A stretch of 44,066 nucleotides of DNA from Bartonella senegalensis OS02. Its GTDB lineage: Bacteria; Pseudomonadota; Alphaproteobacteria; Rhizobiales; Rhizobiaceae. The stretch spans positions 506,916 to 550,981 of the forward strand of contig NZ_HE997540.1 in assembly GCF_000312545.1 (NCBI RefSeq), read 5' to 3'. The notes under the pieces were generated by a model that did no database searches, was not told the DNA's origin, and saw only the letters and a program-made list of their open reading frames with translations. Below, one piece after another: positions 31,501-40,898 of this stretch (its first letter is position 1; each line of letters opens with the position of its first letter). Both the position numbers and the translations under genes were made by a program.

Positions 31501-31726
31501 CTATTGTTTCCGCCGATGCTCCAGAAAAAGCCGTCATGATTGTCATCACTGGAGTATCAACATCCGGGAGTTCTCGTATATCAACATTCAGCCAGGCAAC
31601 AAACCCTGCTATTATAATCATAGCATTTAAAACAAAGGTAAAAACCGGTCTGCGAATAAATAAAGCAATTATACCACCTTGCTCTTCCTGTGCTCTATGC
31701 TGTTTTGTGCTTACATCTTCACTCAT
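28592..31726 (-). CDS. RND efflux pump inner-membrane subunit (AcrB/HAE1 family)
   Basis: A 1044-residue proton-driven exporter of the inner membrane. TM1 (FIRRPVFTFVLNAMIIIAGF) follows a cytoplasmic start. The proton-relay helix reads GLVVDDAIVVLENIVRW, holding the paired Asp of TM4. A second copy of the membrane domain (GLILLVGVMAKNGILIVEFA) lies near residue 935. Two large periplasmic porter loops separate the halves, as in all HAE1 pumps. Its start overlaps the stop of the adaptor gene by ATGA (31723-31726), so translation is coupled. No TolC-type outer-membrane gene is adjacent; one elsewhere must serve. The usual role is export of drugs, bile salts or similar; the substrate here is unknown. 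Confidence 0.95.
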   Translation of the reverse strand: MSEDVSTKQHRAQEEQGGIIALFIRRPVFTFVLNAMIIIAGFVAWLNVDIRELPDVDTPVMTIMTAFSGASAETIDREVTKIIEDAVSRVSGVKTISSTSSFGRSRVEINFNVGVDLNVAASDIRDVLSRITYSLPKNADSPLIIKADSNAVAMMYLVVTSPTMSIDDLTMVVNDQIVDALSAVEGVGDVQVDSARTKIFQIDVDQARLASHGLTVADISRVLADMKTDVPVGSLRNSTQTLVVRATARLTTPEAFEQVVLKSHVRLGDVAHVTLSPDIETVILRINGKTGIGLGIVRKAQSNTLNISQGIRAVVDHLKTVIPSSVQMSIISDDAIFIKSALHEVEVALVIAVLSVILVIFLFLRDVRVTLIPALSIPVALIGTIAAIYLVGFSLNILTFLGLVLATGLVVDDAIVVLENIVRWRNMGFGPRAAAVLGTREVFFAVLATTLTLVAVFVPISFLPGQVGALFKEFGFVLAISILLSSIVALTLCPMLASRFLRGHTGSYEERALHFTFLYNLGSFFSKGYRYSLHKCLARPWIVVFASLIFAGLCVAGSTKLQQELTPAEDRALIFLVINGPQGISTQYLNEQVEQIEKSLQPLRDSGEIANSYSIAGIGGSPNTAFLILLLSSWDRRLRTQQEIVEDVNAKVKQFPTVFAFTAQGNSLGVRGTGQGLQFAILGNDYTKLQPIAEELVNALQADAHFIRPRLTVDATQPQFFIEINREKASDLGIDITNLGNTLQAMLDGKKIGSVYVDDHSYDVKLTSRKTPLNNPHDLENIFLKTKGNQYVPLSVIANLHEKAIAPQLKREKRMSAVILSTNLAPHFVLGSAYQIVQKIAAPLLSEGSYIVPLGEVATLGETSHNFMIVFGIAFVIILLVLAAQFESFISGFIIMATVPLGIGCAVIAMLLSGVSLNIYSQIGLILLVGVMAKNGILIVEFADQLRDQGKSVREAVEEAANIRLRPVCMTMICAILGGIPLVLAKGAGAEARTSLGWVIVGGLGLATIFTLYVTPVVYLFLGRFVRPKSEEALRLTRELSQVK

Positions 31727-32865
31727 TGTACATCCTGCTTGGGAAGTGCTGATAATTGCTGTTGATGTTTTTTTGAATCATCAATCGTTACCTGACTTCC
31801 TGGATAAAGCATTTGTACTCCCTGAATGACAATTTGATCACCCTTTTTGAGAGCTGCTTTCACAAACACTTGATCTGCTTTATGCTGAATGATTGATACT
31901 GGAATGGGCTCTACTTTCCCATCTTTCACACGCCAAACAAATGATCCTTTGCTGTTCCATTGAATCGCAAGAGGATTAACAACAGGAAGCAATCCACCAT
32001 AAAATTGCAACGCAACAGAAAAAGACATACCAGACATGAAGATATCTTTTTCATTCTTGATTTCAATCTGAACATGAAGTGTGCGGCTTTCTGGATTAAT
32101 AACATTATCAATCGCATAAATATGACCAACAAAAGTTTTATCCGGCTGTGCTGTTAATGTCGCAGTCACTTCATCTCCTTTATGAATATGCGATGCGTAC
32201 CGTTCAGGAACCCATATATCGACTAAAATACGTTCTCTATTCTCAACACGACCTATTACAGTATTAAGAGATACAGCATTGCCTTCATCAATGGGTAAAA
32301 TACCAACAATCCCGCTAATCGGTGTACGAATTGTTCGCCGTTCAAGATCTAACTCAGCATTACGCAAAACCAAATTCGCATTATCCAGCTCTAAGCGCGC
32401 AGTAATTTCTTGAACCTCTGTTGCTGTCTTGCTGGCACGTAATTTAAGAATACGTGAAAGCGTTAATGCACTATTATCACGTTGTACTTTTGCTTTTGCA
32501 GCCGCTATTTCTTCCTTTTTAGAATCAAGCTTTGCAATAACATCACCCTCTTGTACTTTTGTACCAGCTGATACAAAAAACTTATCAATAACACCTGATG
32601 ACCAAGGGGTTAACTCCACCGATGTAAATGCTTGTCCACTCCCAAGCACATTCAACTGTTCATGAAAATCTTGAACTTTTACAAGATCAATAACAACCTT
32701 TGTTGGCGGCCTTCCCATGGAAACTTTTGAGAGTTTATGAGAGGTATTTGTCGTTTTATCCACTAATGGAATAAATTGTTCTGAACTCTTTTTCCCTGCC
32801 CAATAAGTAACCATCAAAATGACAACAAAACACATCAGAGGAAAGATTTTTTTTGAAAACTCCAT
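31723..32865 (-). CDS. RND efflux periplasmic adaptor (membrane fusion protein)
   Basis: A 380-residue adaptor that bridges the RND pump to an outer-membrane channel. The N-terminus has a single membrane anchor (FPLMCFVVILMVTYWAGK) and no lipobox Cys. The lipoyl half-motifs flank a helical hairpin: GVIDKFFVSAGTKVQEGDVI and later RRTIRTPISGIVGILPIDEG. The hairpin between them (KKEEIAAAKAKVQRDNSALT) is short. Beta-barrel and membrane-proximal parts follow. AGGATAGG precedes the ATG. It is the first gene of the two-gene operon. The very short hairpin resembles adaptors of the HAE1 group found next to single RND genes. Confidence 0.93.
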   Translation of the reverse strand: MEFSKKIFPLMCFVVILMVTYWAGKKSSEQFIPLVDKTTNTSHKLSKVSMGRPPTKVVIDLVKVQDFHEQLNVLGSGQAFTSVELTPWSSGVIDKFFVSAGTKVQEGDVIAKLDSKKEEIAAAKAKVQRDNSALTLSRILKLRASKTATEVQEITARLELDNANLVLRNAELDLERRTIRTPISGIVGILPIDEGNAVSLNTVIGRVENRERILVDIWVPERYASHIHKGDEVTATLTAQPDKTFVGHIYAIDNVINPESRTLHVQIEIKNEKDIFMSGMSFSVALQFYGGLLPVVNPLAIQWNSKGSFVWRVKDGKVEPIPVSIIQHKADQVFVKAALKKGDQIVIQGVQMLYPGSQVTIDDSKKHQQQLSALPKQDVQ

Positions 32866-33244
32866 ACACCTATCCTTACTGTTTCATGAATATGCAAATT
32901 TGTCTGAAACAGTCTTCAACACTAATATCCGAGTTTTACATAAAAACCGAATTGCAGGTAGCGCACCTCACTCCCCCACCGTAAAACACATATCTCATCT
33001 CTTTATTGACTATCTTTCATAAATTAAAACGTCAAGTTAACTATCGTTCATATTGATTTGCCCCGTCGTTAATACAACAAAAATAACTCTTGCTAAAATA
33101 CAACTAAAACTAGAAACACACTGTAGCCTTTTTAAAAATGGACCCTCCATAAAAAGATAAAATTTTTATTTTTACCAAGTTTCACTTGCAATTCCTTCAT
33201 GAAACGATTAGGAACCCTTTCTTAATGAGATAAAAATTAGAAGT
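32866..33244. other. Intergenic spacer with promoters
   Basis: A divergent spacer between the efflux operon (minus) and tRNA-Arg (plus). No gene is seen, and no regulator gene is adjacent to the pump. Confidence 0.5.
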
Positions 33245-33321
33245 GCACCCGTAGCTCAGCTGGATAGAGCACCAGACTACGAATCTGGGGGTCAGGAGTT
33301 CGAATCTCTTCGGGTGCGCCA
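33245..33321 (+). tRNA. tRNA-Arg (ACG)
   Basis: Acceptor GCACCCG pairs with CGGGTGC, then discriminator G and encoded CCA (33319-33321). The D-loop region AGCTCAGCTGGATAGAGC and T-loop TTCGAAT are standard. The anticodon loop CTACGAA gives ACG, read as ICG after deamination, for CGU/CGC/CGA. Confidence 0.97.
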
Positions 33322-33939
33322 TTCATGGAGTTTCTCTTTCTCTTCAGTTAGTTATTGAAATTAGTAAACAGAAATTTAGTGCGTTATTTTTTATCACCTG
33401 TTATGCATTATCACAGAACAAAATGTTTGCTTTTTGACTGCGAATCAGGATTACTTTGCTGAATATTTTTTCAACGTACCGAATGCTTCACATATTTTTA
33501 TTCGTCAAAAATAAAGATTTTTGAAGATCTTTTTACATTTTTTCACTCAAAACCGAATATTCTGTCCTCTTTTGCAAATTTTGCATCCTTTTAACTAAAC
33601 TCTCTTCCACAAAACTTGAAGATATAGAAAATCTGAATAGAATATACTGTTGGAAGAATAAAAGAGCATCACAAAATGCTCTTATGAAAAAATATCGTAT
33701 AAAGAAGTTTTTCCTGAATCATGCATTTCTTTTTAAAGCTTGTCAGAATGAAAAACGAAGCGATTCCTCATTTTTCTAAAAAACTATAAAACCTGCTTTT
33801 GCTCCACTTTAGCATTCCTTCTTGCAGACTATATCATTGATCTTTATGATGTCTTGTGCACTGTATATTAGAGTTCCTCTCGTTCGTTTATAATACACAC
33901 GCTTAATGTCAACAAAAGCCACATGTAAAGAATTTTTCC
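33322..33939. other. Intergenic spacer upstream of fhs
   Basis: An AT-rich spacer of about 620 bp with no supportable gene. No riboswitch-like structure was recognised before fhs. Confidence 0.5.
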
Positions 33940-35613
33940 ATGCCTAAGACAGATATTGAAATTGCTCGCTCTGCTCAAAAGCAACACATCACTAAAATTG
34001 CGCAAAAAATCGGTATTGCACATGAAAATCTCATTCCTTATGGACATGATAAAGCTAAAATTTCTTCTGCATATATAAAATCGCTTAGTAAAAATCCCGA
34101 TGGTAAACTTATCCTTGTTACGGCTATCAATCCAACACCTGCCGGAGAAGGAAAAACAACAACAACCGTTGGTCTTAATGATGCTCTCAATCTCATTGGA
34201 AAAAAAACCATTGCCGCCTTGAGAGAACCGTCTCTAGGTCCCTGTTTTGGTGTAAAAGGTGGTGCTGCTGGAGGTGGCTATGCTCAAGTTGTACCAATGG
34301 ATGATCTTAATTTGCATTTTACCGGTGATTTTCACGCCATTACAGCTGCTCATAATCTTCTTGCTGCAATGATCGATAATCATATTTACTGGGGGAATAC
34401 TCTCAATATTGATCCACGCCGCATTGTGTGGAAACGAGTCCTTGATATGAATGACCGTGCATTGCGCGATATCGTTATTTCATTGGGAGGAGTAACCAAC
34501 GGATTTCCACGTCAAACAGGTTTTTATATTACTGTTGCATCAGAAATTATGGCTATCTTTTGTCTCGCTGAAAATCTAGAAAATCTTGCGCAGAGACTCA
34601 AAAAAGTTATTGTTGCCTATCGCTATGACAAATCACCCGTAACCGTTGCTGATCTTCATGCAGAAGGCGCAATGACAGTTCTGCTTAAAGATGCCATGCA
34701 ACCCAATCTCGTACAAACAATTGAAAATAACCCTGTTCTTGTTCACGGAGGACCTTTCGCCAACATTGCTCATGGCTGTAATTCAGTTATTGCAACAAAA
34801 ACTGCCTTAAAACTTGCCGATTATGTTGTTACAGAAGCGGGATTTGGAGCTGATCTTGGAGCAGAGAAATTCTTCAATATTAAATGTCGACAAACTGGTC
34901 TTGTACCAGATGCTACAGTGATTGTCGCAACAATTCGCGCATTAAAAATGAATGGTGGTGTCGATAAAAATAATCTTAAAGAAGAAAATATCACCGCTTT
35001 ACAAAAAGGCGCAGCCAATCTTTTACGGCATATAAGAAACATGGAGCACTACGGTATCCCTTGTGTTGTCGCACTCAATCATTTTGATACCGATAGCGAT
35101 ACTGAAATAAGTGCGCTACAGAAAATAGTTGCAACAACTGGACACAAAGCTGTTCTTTGCAAACATTGGAAACAAGGTGGAAAAGGCGCCATAGAACTTG
35201 CTCAAGAACTTGTTACCTTAATTGAAGAAAAAAATGCCCATTTTAAAGTTTTGTATCAAGATGAGCTCCCTCTCGTTCAAAAAATTAATTGTATTATAAA
35301 AAATCTCTATGGTGGACGTGGAGCCATCATTCCAGCTCCTCTTCTCAAACAACTTGAATCTTGGCAACAAGAAGGTTACGGCTCGTACCCTATTTGTATG
35401 GCTAAAACACCCTACTCGTTTTCTGCTGATCCTACTCAATACGGTGCTCATGTTGATTTTGAAATTCCTGTACGCGAAGTTCGTCTTTTGGCAGGTGCGG
35501 GCTTTATTGTCATCATTTGCGGAGATATCATGACTATGCCTGGTTTACCGCATTCCCCTATCGCTGAAAAAATTTATCTTGACGAAAATGATCAGATACA
35601 AGGACTTTCATAA
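33940..35613 (+). CDS. fhs: Formate--tetrahydrofolate ligase
   Basis: Joins formate to tetrahydrofolate using ATP, giving 10-formyl-THF for purine and fMet-tRNA synthesis. At 557 residues it has the standard family length. The ATP-binding loop [16 protein letters not shown] is at ~64-79. The conserved [20 protein letters not shown] block (~95-114) and the [14 protein letters not shown] segment are typical. The C-terminal [10 protein letters not shown] lies in the substrate-binding region. It is a single plus-strand gene with ATG at 33940, intact along its whole length. Confidence 0.98.
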   Translation: MPKTDIEIARSAQKQHITKIAQKIGIAHENLIPYGHDKAKISSAYIKSLSKNPDGKLILVTAINPTPAGEGKTTTTVGLNDALNLIGKKTIAALREPSLGPCFGVKGGAAGGGYAQVVPMDDLNLHFTGDFHAITAAHNLLAAMIDNHIYWGNTLNIDPRRIVWKRVLDMNDRALRDIVISLGGVTNGFPRQTGFYITVASEIMAIFCLAENLENLAQRLKKVIVAYRYDKSPVTVADLHAEGAMTVLLKDAMQPNLVQTIENNPVLVHGGPFANIAHGCNSVIATKTALKLADYVVTEAGFGADLGAEKFFNIKCRQTGLVPDATVIVATIRALKMNGGVDKNNLKEENITALQKGAANLLRHIRNMEHYGIPCVVALNHFDTDSDTEISALQKIVATTGHKAVLCKHWKQGGKGAIELAQELVTLIEEKNAHFKVLYQDELPLVQKINCIIKNLYGGRGAIIPAPLLKQLESWQQEGYGSYPICMAKTPYSFSADPTQYGAHVDFEIPVREVRLLAGAGFIVIICGDIMTMPGLPHSPIAEKIYLDENDQIQGLS

Positions 35614-35832
35614 GCTTGTCCTAGTGAACGAAATCATTCATGATTAAAAGCATCTTAGAGTAAAAAGATGAGAATTTTAAAAAGCAATATAGACAAACAC
35701 CTTCTTTATGTGATATCTACGTATATCTTTATACGTATGATAGGCGTGTAATGTGCATCCTTTTAGGTCTATATTTAAAAGGAAATGGTTTTTTCATATT
35801 ATTTGTGACATTAGAATAAAGCAGGATAAATA

Positions 35833-36066
35833 GTGCAAGTACTCGTTCGTGATAATAATGTTGATCAAGCGCTACGCGCTCTGAAAAAAAAGATGCAGCG
35901 TGAAGGCATTTTTCGTGAAATGAAAATGCGTGGTTATTATGAAAAACCATCAGAAAAGCGTGCTCGTGAAAAAGCTGAAGCTGTTCGTCGTACACGGAAG
36001 CTTGCACGTAAGCGTGCACAAAGAGAAGGTCTTATTAGCAACGGCCGGAATTCTCCGCTGAAATAA
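35833..36066 (+). CDS. rpsU: 30S ribosomal protein S21
   Basis: A 77-residue basic protein that starts at GTG 35833 with AGGAT upstream. [20 protein letters not shown] and [20 protein letters not shown] are the S21 fold, and the Arg/Lys-rich C-terminal tail ([15 protein letters not shown]) contacts 16S rRNA. S21 sits near the anti-Shine-Dalgarno end of 16S and helps translation start. It is a single gene here, without the dnaG/rpoD neighbours of enterics. Confidence 0.97.
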   Translation: MQVLVRDNNVDQALRALKKKMQREGIFREMKMRGYYEKPSEKRAREKAEAVRRTRKLARKRAQREGLISNGRNSPLK

Positions 36067-37682
36067 TATCCCTGTATTTATTTAGTATAACGTGTTCATG
36101 TGGTATAAAATTCCTTTGGTCATGGTATAGAGATAAAAAGGCTACGAAGTTTCTCCTTCTATTGTAAGTTGGGTTTTTTATATCACGTGCGTTGCTTAGG
36201 GATGTTTTCCGTATTCGTTATTTGAAATGATGCGTAATTTTTTCTAAAGAGCATTGGCTATTCTTATCTTGTAGCTATTTTCAAGCAGTAGGAGCAGCCT
36301 ATCGTTTGAGATTGTTTAAAGTTTTTTTGCTACAAAGAGTGCCTCGTTCCTTGTCAATGGTTTTTCTGTCATCTCCTAAGGTAGTTTTTTTCTTTGCTTA
36401 TTCCATCTGGAATGATTTTCTTACTTGGAAACATCTAACATCCTTTAGCTCCTTAATCTCAGAGAAAAAAAGCACATGTTGTTCTCATAATATGCGAGTG
36501 TGTCCATAAAGGCAGTTATAAATGCGATCTCTTCTCATTTGTTAAATGAATCGATAAGATTCTGTAATTTTGAATGCCTCATAATGACTCGGAATGAACG
36601 TGTGCTCATGCAGCTTGATCTGCTTATTTGGTACAGTATTAGGCAATTAATAAAATTATTTTAGCCGACTATGATCAAATTGAAAAGTTTATAAAAAGCG
36701 TTGCCTTTGAGGAAAGTTGTCTTTAGGTTAAAGAAGTGAGAAGTTAACCTTATCTTTATAGTGACCTTCCCTTAATGGGGTTAAGCCGCTCACGTAAAAC
36801 AGAACACCATTGGATTGCCCATTTACGGGTTTGTTAAAAAAACATCTCTCAAGGCATCCAAGCCCATTTCACAACAGCGTCCGTGAAGAGTATAACTGTA
36901 AATCCATTGACACCCCCATCTTTATGCCTGTGAAACAGTAAGCCAGTATCATCATACTCTTTTACCAACCCGCAATGTTGCGACAGCTCTTAGTACTTAA
37001 GATGGTTCATAAGAGGCATATTTACTATTTTCTTCTATAGTTTTTATCCAGACGCTCATTCCGCTTGCAACGTATAAGCGAATCATTTTGATTGATTCAG
37101 CATAGCGAGATTTGAAATGAGAGAAGCCTACGTTGTTCAGGGTTCTCATTCAAGTTGAATAACGCTAAATTATCATTATAAATCAATACTTTGTATCAAT
37201 ATCACTCACGCTTTTACATTTACAAAGATTCATTCATCGCTTGATACATCCACTATCAAAGTGCTTTTCAAGGCATACACTAATCTCTTGATTGACCCAT
37301 TATCGAACAATTTTTTTTGATTCATAATACGAGTATATTCGTATCCCCGTTTCAAAAATAAACAAAGTAAAGAGACACAAAACCTTACTCCTATTTTTTA
37401 TATAAAATTGATACAGCGCTGCAAGACACTCAGTCTTTCCAATATTTATCTCAAACGTGCAATTCTATAAAAGCTGAATATTCATTTACGGGTGTATTTT
37501 TAAACACCGCGACCGTTAAAAAATTCAAATTTTTCCTTATTTCTACCGTTATTTTTGTAAAAATTTGCTGACTGTTTAGATCTCTTTAACTATCGATATG
37601 TCATAGCTTTGATCAGTTCTCACTCCTATCTTACAGGTCTTAAATTCACCGATATAAAAACGAAGAGATAAAGGGTTTCAGT
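36067..37682. other. Gene-poor stretch of about 1.6 kb
   Basis: No intact gene is present. A minus-strand run at ~36850-36990 reads coding-like (LVKEYDDTGLLFHRHKDG and on) without a start or clean end and may be a remnant of a lost gene. A 67-codon plus frame at 36306-36509 is unsupported. The last ~80 bp should hold the promoter of the SH3-domain gene. Confidence 0.45.
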
Positions 37683-38267
37683 GTGCAAGATTCTCGTTGG
37701 TTTCAATTTTCCGTGCTTGCATTATGTCTCTTAATAGCAGAAGCTTTTATATTTAATTCACCTCGTTTTTTACACGCACAAACACTCAATCAAAATTTAG
37801 GGCAAAATTTAGGGCAAAATTTAGGACCAAGTGGCTTACCATTGCCACGATTTGCTTCAATTAAGCCTACCCGCGTTAATGTGCGTGTTGGGCCAGGGAG
37901 TGGTTATGCTATCATCTTTACCTACACAAAACAGGGCTTACCTATTGAAATCATTCAAGAATACGATCAATGGCGCAAAATTCGTGATGCCGAAGGCGAT
38001 GAAGGTTGGATCTATCAATCACTTTTATCAGGAAAACGAACCGCTATAACTATTCCATGGCAAAAAGATAAAACAAAAAGGCTAATGCTTCGCAAAAGCC
38101 CAGCAGATAACGCAGAAGTTGTAGCAGAAGTTGAGCCTAATGTTATTGGTAATATTCGCCAATGCAATGGACACTGGTGCGAAATCAGCATTCAGAATAC
38201 CCGCGGATGGTTTTATCAATCACAGTTATGGGGAATCTATCCTGATGAAAAAATAAACAGTTGGTGA
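37683..38267 (+). CDS. Exported SH3-domain (SH3b) protein
   Basis: A 194-residue protein with a signal peptide or N-terminal anchor (FQFSVLALCLLIAEAFIF) ending near residue 33. A Gln/Asn-rich linker made of three QNLG units follows (see repeat). Two bacterial SH3-like modules come next: ~60-117 (TRVNVRVGPGSGYAIIFTYT to EGWIYQSLLSG) and ~128-188 (MLRKSPADNAEVVAEVE to TRGWFYQSQLWG). Such domains usually bind peptidoglycan or other periplasmic ligands; homologues in rhizobia are annotated as SH3 domain-containing. The start is GTG 37683. It is a single gene, convergent with irr (58 bp between stops). The molecular role is unknown. Confidence 0.85.
   Translation: MQDSRWFQFSVLALCLLIAEAFIFNSPRFLHAQTLNQNLGQNLGQNLGPSGLPLPRFASIKPTRVNVRVGPGSGYAIIFTYTKQGLPIEIIQEYDQWRKIRDAEGDEGWIYQSLLSGKRTAITIPWQKDKTKRLMLRKSPADNAEVVAEVEPNVIGNIRQCNGHWCEISIQNTRGWFYQSQLWGIYPDEKINSW
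37791..37826 (+). repeat. Three 12-bp tandem repeats in SH3-protein gene
   Basis: CAAAATTTAGGG occurs at 37791-37802 and 37803-37814, with a near-perfect third copy (ending GGA) at 37815-37826. In frame it encodes QNLG three times, so copy changes would alter linker length without shifting the frame. Confidence 0.9.
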
Positions 38268-38325
38268 TTGTGTAAACTAATTCAGTTTAATTTTCATCCC
38301 TTTTTGTTGCATTCTCACAGTTCTC

Positions 38326-38829
38326 TCATCCAATCAATTTTTTTGGTTTTAAACGAACTATCAAATCCACATGGGAAATTTCCATACCCTCTGGTGGTTG
38401 AGGCAAATTGCCAATAATAGGAGCTTCTTCCAAATTGCATGGAATATCAAGAATACGATTTTCGCCTTCTATATAAAAATGGTAATGATCAGATGTATTG
38501 GTATCAAACCAAGTTTTAGAACCTTCTACAGCAATAATCCTTAACAATCCTGCTTCTGTAAATTGATGCAGCGTATTGTAAACAGTTGCTAAAGACACAG
38601 GAACACCCAATTTAATTGCTTCTTCATAAAGCTCTTCAGCGGCAATGTGGCGATTACCTTGTGAAAAAATCATATTAGCAAGCTCTAGTCGCTGGCGTGT
38701 TGGCCTTAAACCATTTTGACGCAAATGCTTTTCCAACATAGATATGGAATAACACCTCACAACTTTTCCACAGTCTTTCGTGAACTGTTCTTCTTCATTA
38801 AAACCTAAATTATCTGCGTTTACTGACAT
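38326..38829 (-). CDS. irr: Fur-family iron response regulator Irr
   Basis: Irr is the rhizobial Fur-family regulator that senses iron through haem and represses iron-consuming genes when iron is short (established). From ATG 38829 (MSVNADNLGF) it has 167 residues; a TTG four codons upstream is less likely. The winged-helix domain runs from LRQNGLRPTRQRLELANMIF through VSLATVYNTLHQFTEAGLLR. The haem-binding region reads SDHYHFYIEGE, where rhizobial Irr typically has three consecutive His, so the middle one is Tyr. Its position divergent from fabA matches other Rhizobiales, which supports Irr over Fur, Mur or Zur. Confidence 0.92.
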   Translation of the reverse strand: MSVNADNLGFNEEEQFTKDCGKVVRCYSISMLEKHLRQNGLRPTRQRLELANMIFSQGNRHIAAEELYEEAIKLGVPVSLATVYNTLHQFTEAGLLRIIAVEGSKTWFDTNTSDHYHFYIEGENRILDIPCNLEEAPIIGNLPQPPEGMEISHVDLIVRLKPKKLIG

Positions 38830-38851
38830 GATAAAAACCAAAATGTATTTC

Positions 38852-38888
38852 TGTTCCCATCAAACTAAAACACAAAAAAATGGGGACA
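38852..38888. promoter_or_regulatory. Inverted repeat in the irr-fabA divergent region
   Basis: TGTTCCCAT (38852-38860) and ATGGGGACA (38880-38888) form a near-perfect 9-bp inverted repeat with a 19-nt centre, 23 bp before the irr start. A TATAAT (38895-38900, plus) lies beside it. It could be an operator for irr or fabA control, or an RNA hairpin in the irr leader. Confidence 0.4.
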
Positions 38889-39060
38889 GTATGATATAAT
38901 TTTTTATTCCATTTTAAATAACTAGCCATGCAGGATACATAAAAAAGGGCTGCTGTCATTAAAAAATAATATAAAACATTTCCCTCTCCTTAAAATTTGC
39001 TCTAAAAGTAGGTTGGGGAAAAGCGCAGAAGAAAAATATACGCAAATAAATGGAGTAACA

Positions 39061-39570
39061 ATGGCTGAACAAAAGTCTCGCTACACTTATGAGGAGCTTC
39101 TAAGCTGCGCTCGCGGCGAAATGTTTGGTAAGGGTAATGCACAATTACCAGCACCACCAATGTTGATGGTCCATCGAATCACTGACATTAATGAGACTGG
39201 CGGTGAATACAATAAAGGAATGGTTCGCGCTGAGTTTGACATTACTTCAGACCTATGGTTCTTTAATTGCCACTTTATAGGCGATCCCGTCATGCCAGGA
39301 TGTCTTGGTTTGGATGGCATGTGGCAATTGACAGGTTTTTTTCTCGGCTGGTTAGGTGAACCAGGAAAAGGGAGGGCTATATCAACAGGTGAAGTAAAAT
39401 TATCAGGTATGGTAACTCCACAAACTCAACTTCTTGAATATGGAATAGATTTTAAACGTATCCGGCGTGGAAATTTGGTCTTGGGAATAGCAGATGGATG
39501 GGTGAAAGCAGATGGAGAAAGCATTTATAAAGCAAGTGATTTACGCGTTGCTCTGTTCAAAGAAGACTAA
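39061..39570 (+). CDS. fabA: 3-hydroxydecanoyl-ACP dehydratase/isomerase
   Basis: Makes trans-2-decenoyl-ACP and isomerises it to cis-3, the branch point to unsaturated fatty acids. From ATG 39061, with GGAG 5 nt upstream, it has 169 residues, close to E. coli FabA (171-172). The active-site His71 ([18 protein letters not shown]) and Asp85 are present in the hot-dog fold. A TTG at 39013 is a poorer start. It leads the fabA-fabB-fabI operon (58-bp gap to fabB) and is divergent from irr. Confidence 0.98.
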   Translation: MAEQKSRYTYEELLSCARGEMFGKGNAQLPAPPMLMVHRITDINETGGEYNKGMVRAEFDITSDLWFFNCHFIGDPVMPGCLGLDGMWQLTGFFLGWLGEPGKGRAISTGEVKLSGMVTPQTQLLEYGIDFKRIRRGNLVLGIADGWVKADGESIYKASDLRVALFKED

Positions 39571-39628
39571 AAAACTATTTCCATTAGAGGGTATATTTTA
39601 CTATTCTTTATGAAACAAGGAGGTATGA

Positions 39629-40849
39629 ATGCGTCGAGTTGTCGTAACTGGTATGGGAATCGTCTCCGCAATTGGAAATAACCCAGAAACCGTTTTAGCC
39701 AGTTTATATGAAGCAAAATCTGGGATTTCTTACGCACCTCAGTATGCCGAATTAGGCTTTCGTAGTAGAGTTTACGGTAAACCTGATATCAATATAGAAG
39801 AACTTGTTGATAGACGTGCTCTGCGTTTTCATGGACGTGGAACAGCTTGGAATCATATCGCCATGGATCAAGCAATTGCTGATGCGGGTTTAGAGCCCCA
39901 TGAAGTCTCCAATGAACACACAGGGATTATTATGGGCTCTGGAGGAGCTTCAACGCAGTCAATCGTTGAGGCCGCTGACATTACACGTCAAAAAAGTCCA
40001 AAGCGTGTTGGCCCTTTTGTCGTACCTAAAGCAATGAGTTCTACAGCATCCGCAACACTTGCAACTTTTTTCAAAATTAAAGGAGTGAACTATTCAATCT
40101 CTTCTGCTTGCGCTACTTCTAATCATTGTCTTGGAAATGCTTATGAGATGATACAATATGGCAAGCAGGATCGCATCTTTGCTGGTGGCTGCGAAGATCT
40201 GGATTGGACATTATCTGTTTTGTTTGATGCCATGGGTGCTATGTCCAGCAAATATAATGACGTACCAGAAAAAGCTTCTCGTGCGTACGATGCTCATCGC
40301 GATGGATTTGTTATTGCTGGTGGAGCTGGAGTTTTGGTTCTTGAAGAACTAGAATGCGCTAAAGCACGTGGTGCAAAAATCTACGGAGAAATTGTTGGTT
40401 ATGGTGCGACATCCGATGGGCATGATATGGTTGCTCCATCAGGAGACGGAGCAGAGCGATGCATGCGTATGGCATTGGCAACCGTGAAGAATAAAATTGA
40501 TTATATTAACCCCCATGCAACAGCAACACCTGTTGGTGATCCTCCTGAAATAGAAGCGATTCGTCGTATCTTTGGAGCAGGTGATCAATGTCCACCTATT
40601 TCCGCTACAAAATCTCTGACTGGTCACTCCTTGGGAGCAGCAGGTGTTCAAGAAGCAATCTATACACTGTTAATGATGAATCATAATTTTATTTGCGAAA
40701 GTGCCCATATTGAAGAGCTTGATCCAGCTTTTGCCGATATGCCAATTGTGCGTGAACGCCGTGATCATCAACAACTTAATACTGTCTTGTCAAATACCTT
40801 TGGCTTTGGCGGTACCAATGCAACGCTCATTTTCCAACGTTATGGATAA
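39629..40849 (+). CDS. fabB: 3-oxoacyl-ACP synthase I
   Basis: Condenses malonyl-ACP with acyl-ACP, including the cis-3 intermediate from FabA, to extend unsaturated chains. The length of 406 residues is standard. The catalytic triad is visible: Cys161 ([14 protein letters not shown]), His296 ([11 protein letters not shown]) and His333 ([12 protein letters not shown]). AAGGAGG precedes the ATG. The FabA pairing favours FabB over FabF. It is the second gene of the fab operon, 49 bp before fabI. Confidence 0.98.
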   Translation: MRRVVVTGMGIVSAIGNNPETVLASLYEAKSGISYAPQYAELGFRSRVYGKPDINIEELVDRRALRFHGRGTAWNHIAMDQAIADAGLEPHEVSNEHTGIIMGSGGASTQSIVEAADITRQKSPKRVGPFVVPKAMSSTASATLATFFKIKGVNYSISSACATSNHCLGNAYEMIQYGKQDRIFAGGCEDLDWTLSVLFDAMGAMSSKYNDVPEKASRAYDAHRDGFVIAGGAGVLVLEELECAKARGAKIYGEIVGYGATSDGHDMVAPSGDGAERCMRMALATVKNKIDYINPHATATPVGDPPEIEAIRRIFGAGDQCPPISATKSLTGHSLGAAGVQEAIYTLLMMNHNFICESAHIEELDPAFADMPIVRERRDHQQLNTVLSNTFGFGGTNATLIFQRYG

Positions 40850-40898
40850 ATAGGAATTCTTAGCTGATTTAAAAAAGCACGGTCTTACGGAGAATAAT

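Noticed and set aside
28592..32865. Third gene (outer-membrane channel) in the RND operon
   Set aside because: Downstream is a short spacer and then pgi, upstream a tRNA. No TolC-like frame is present.
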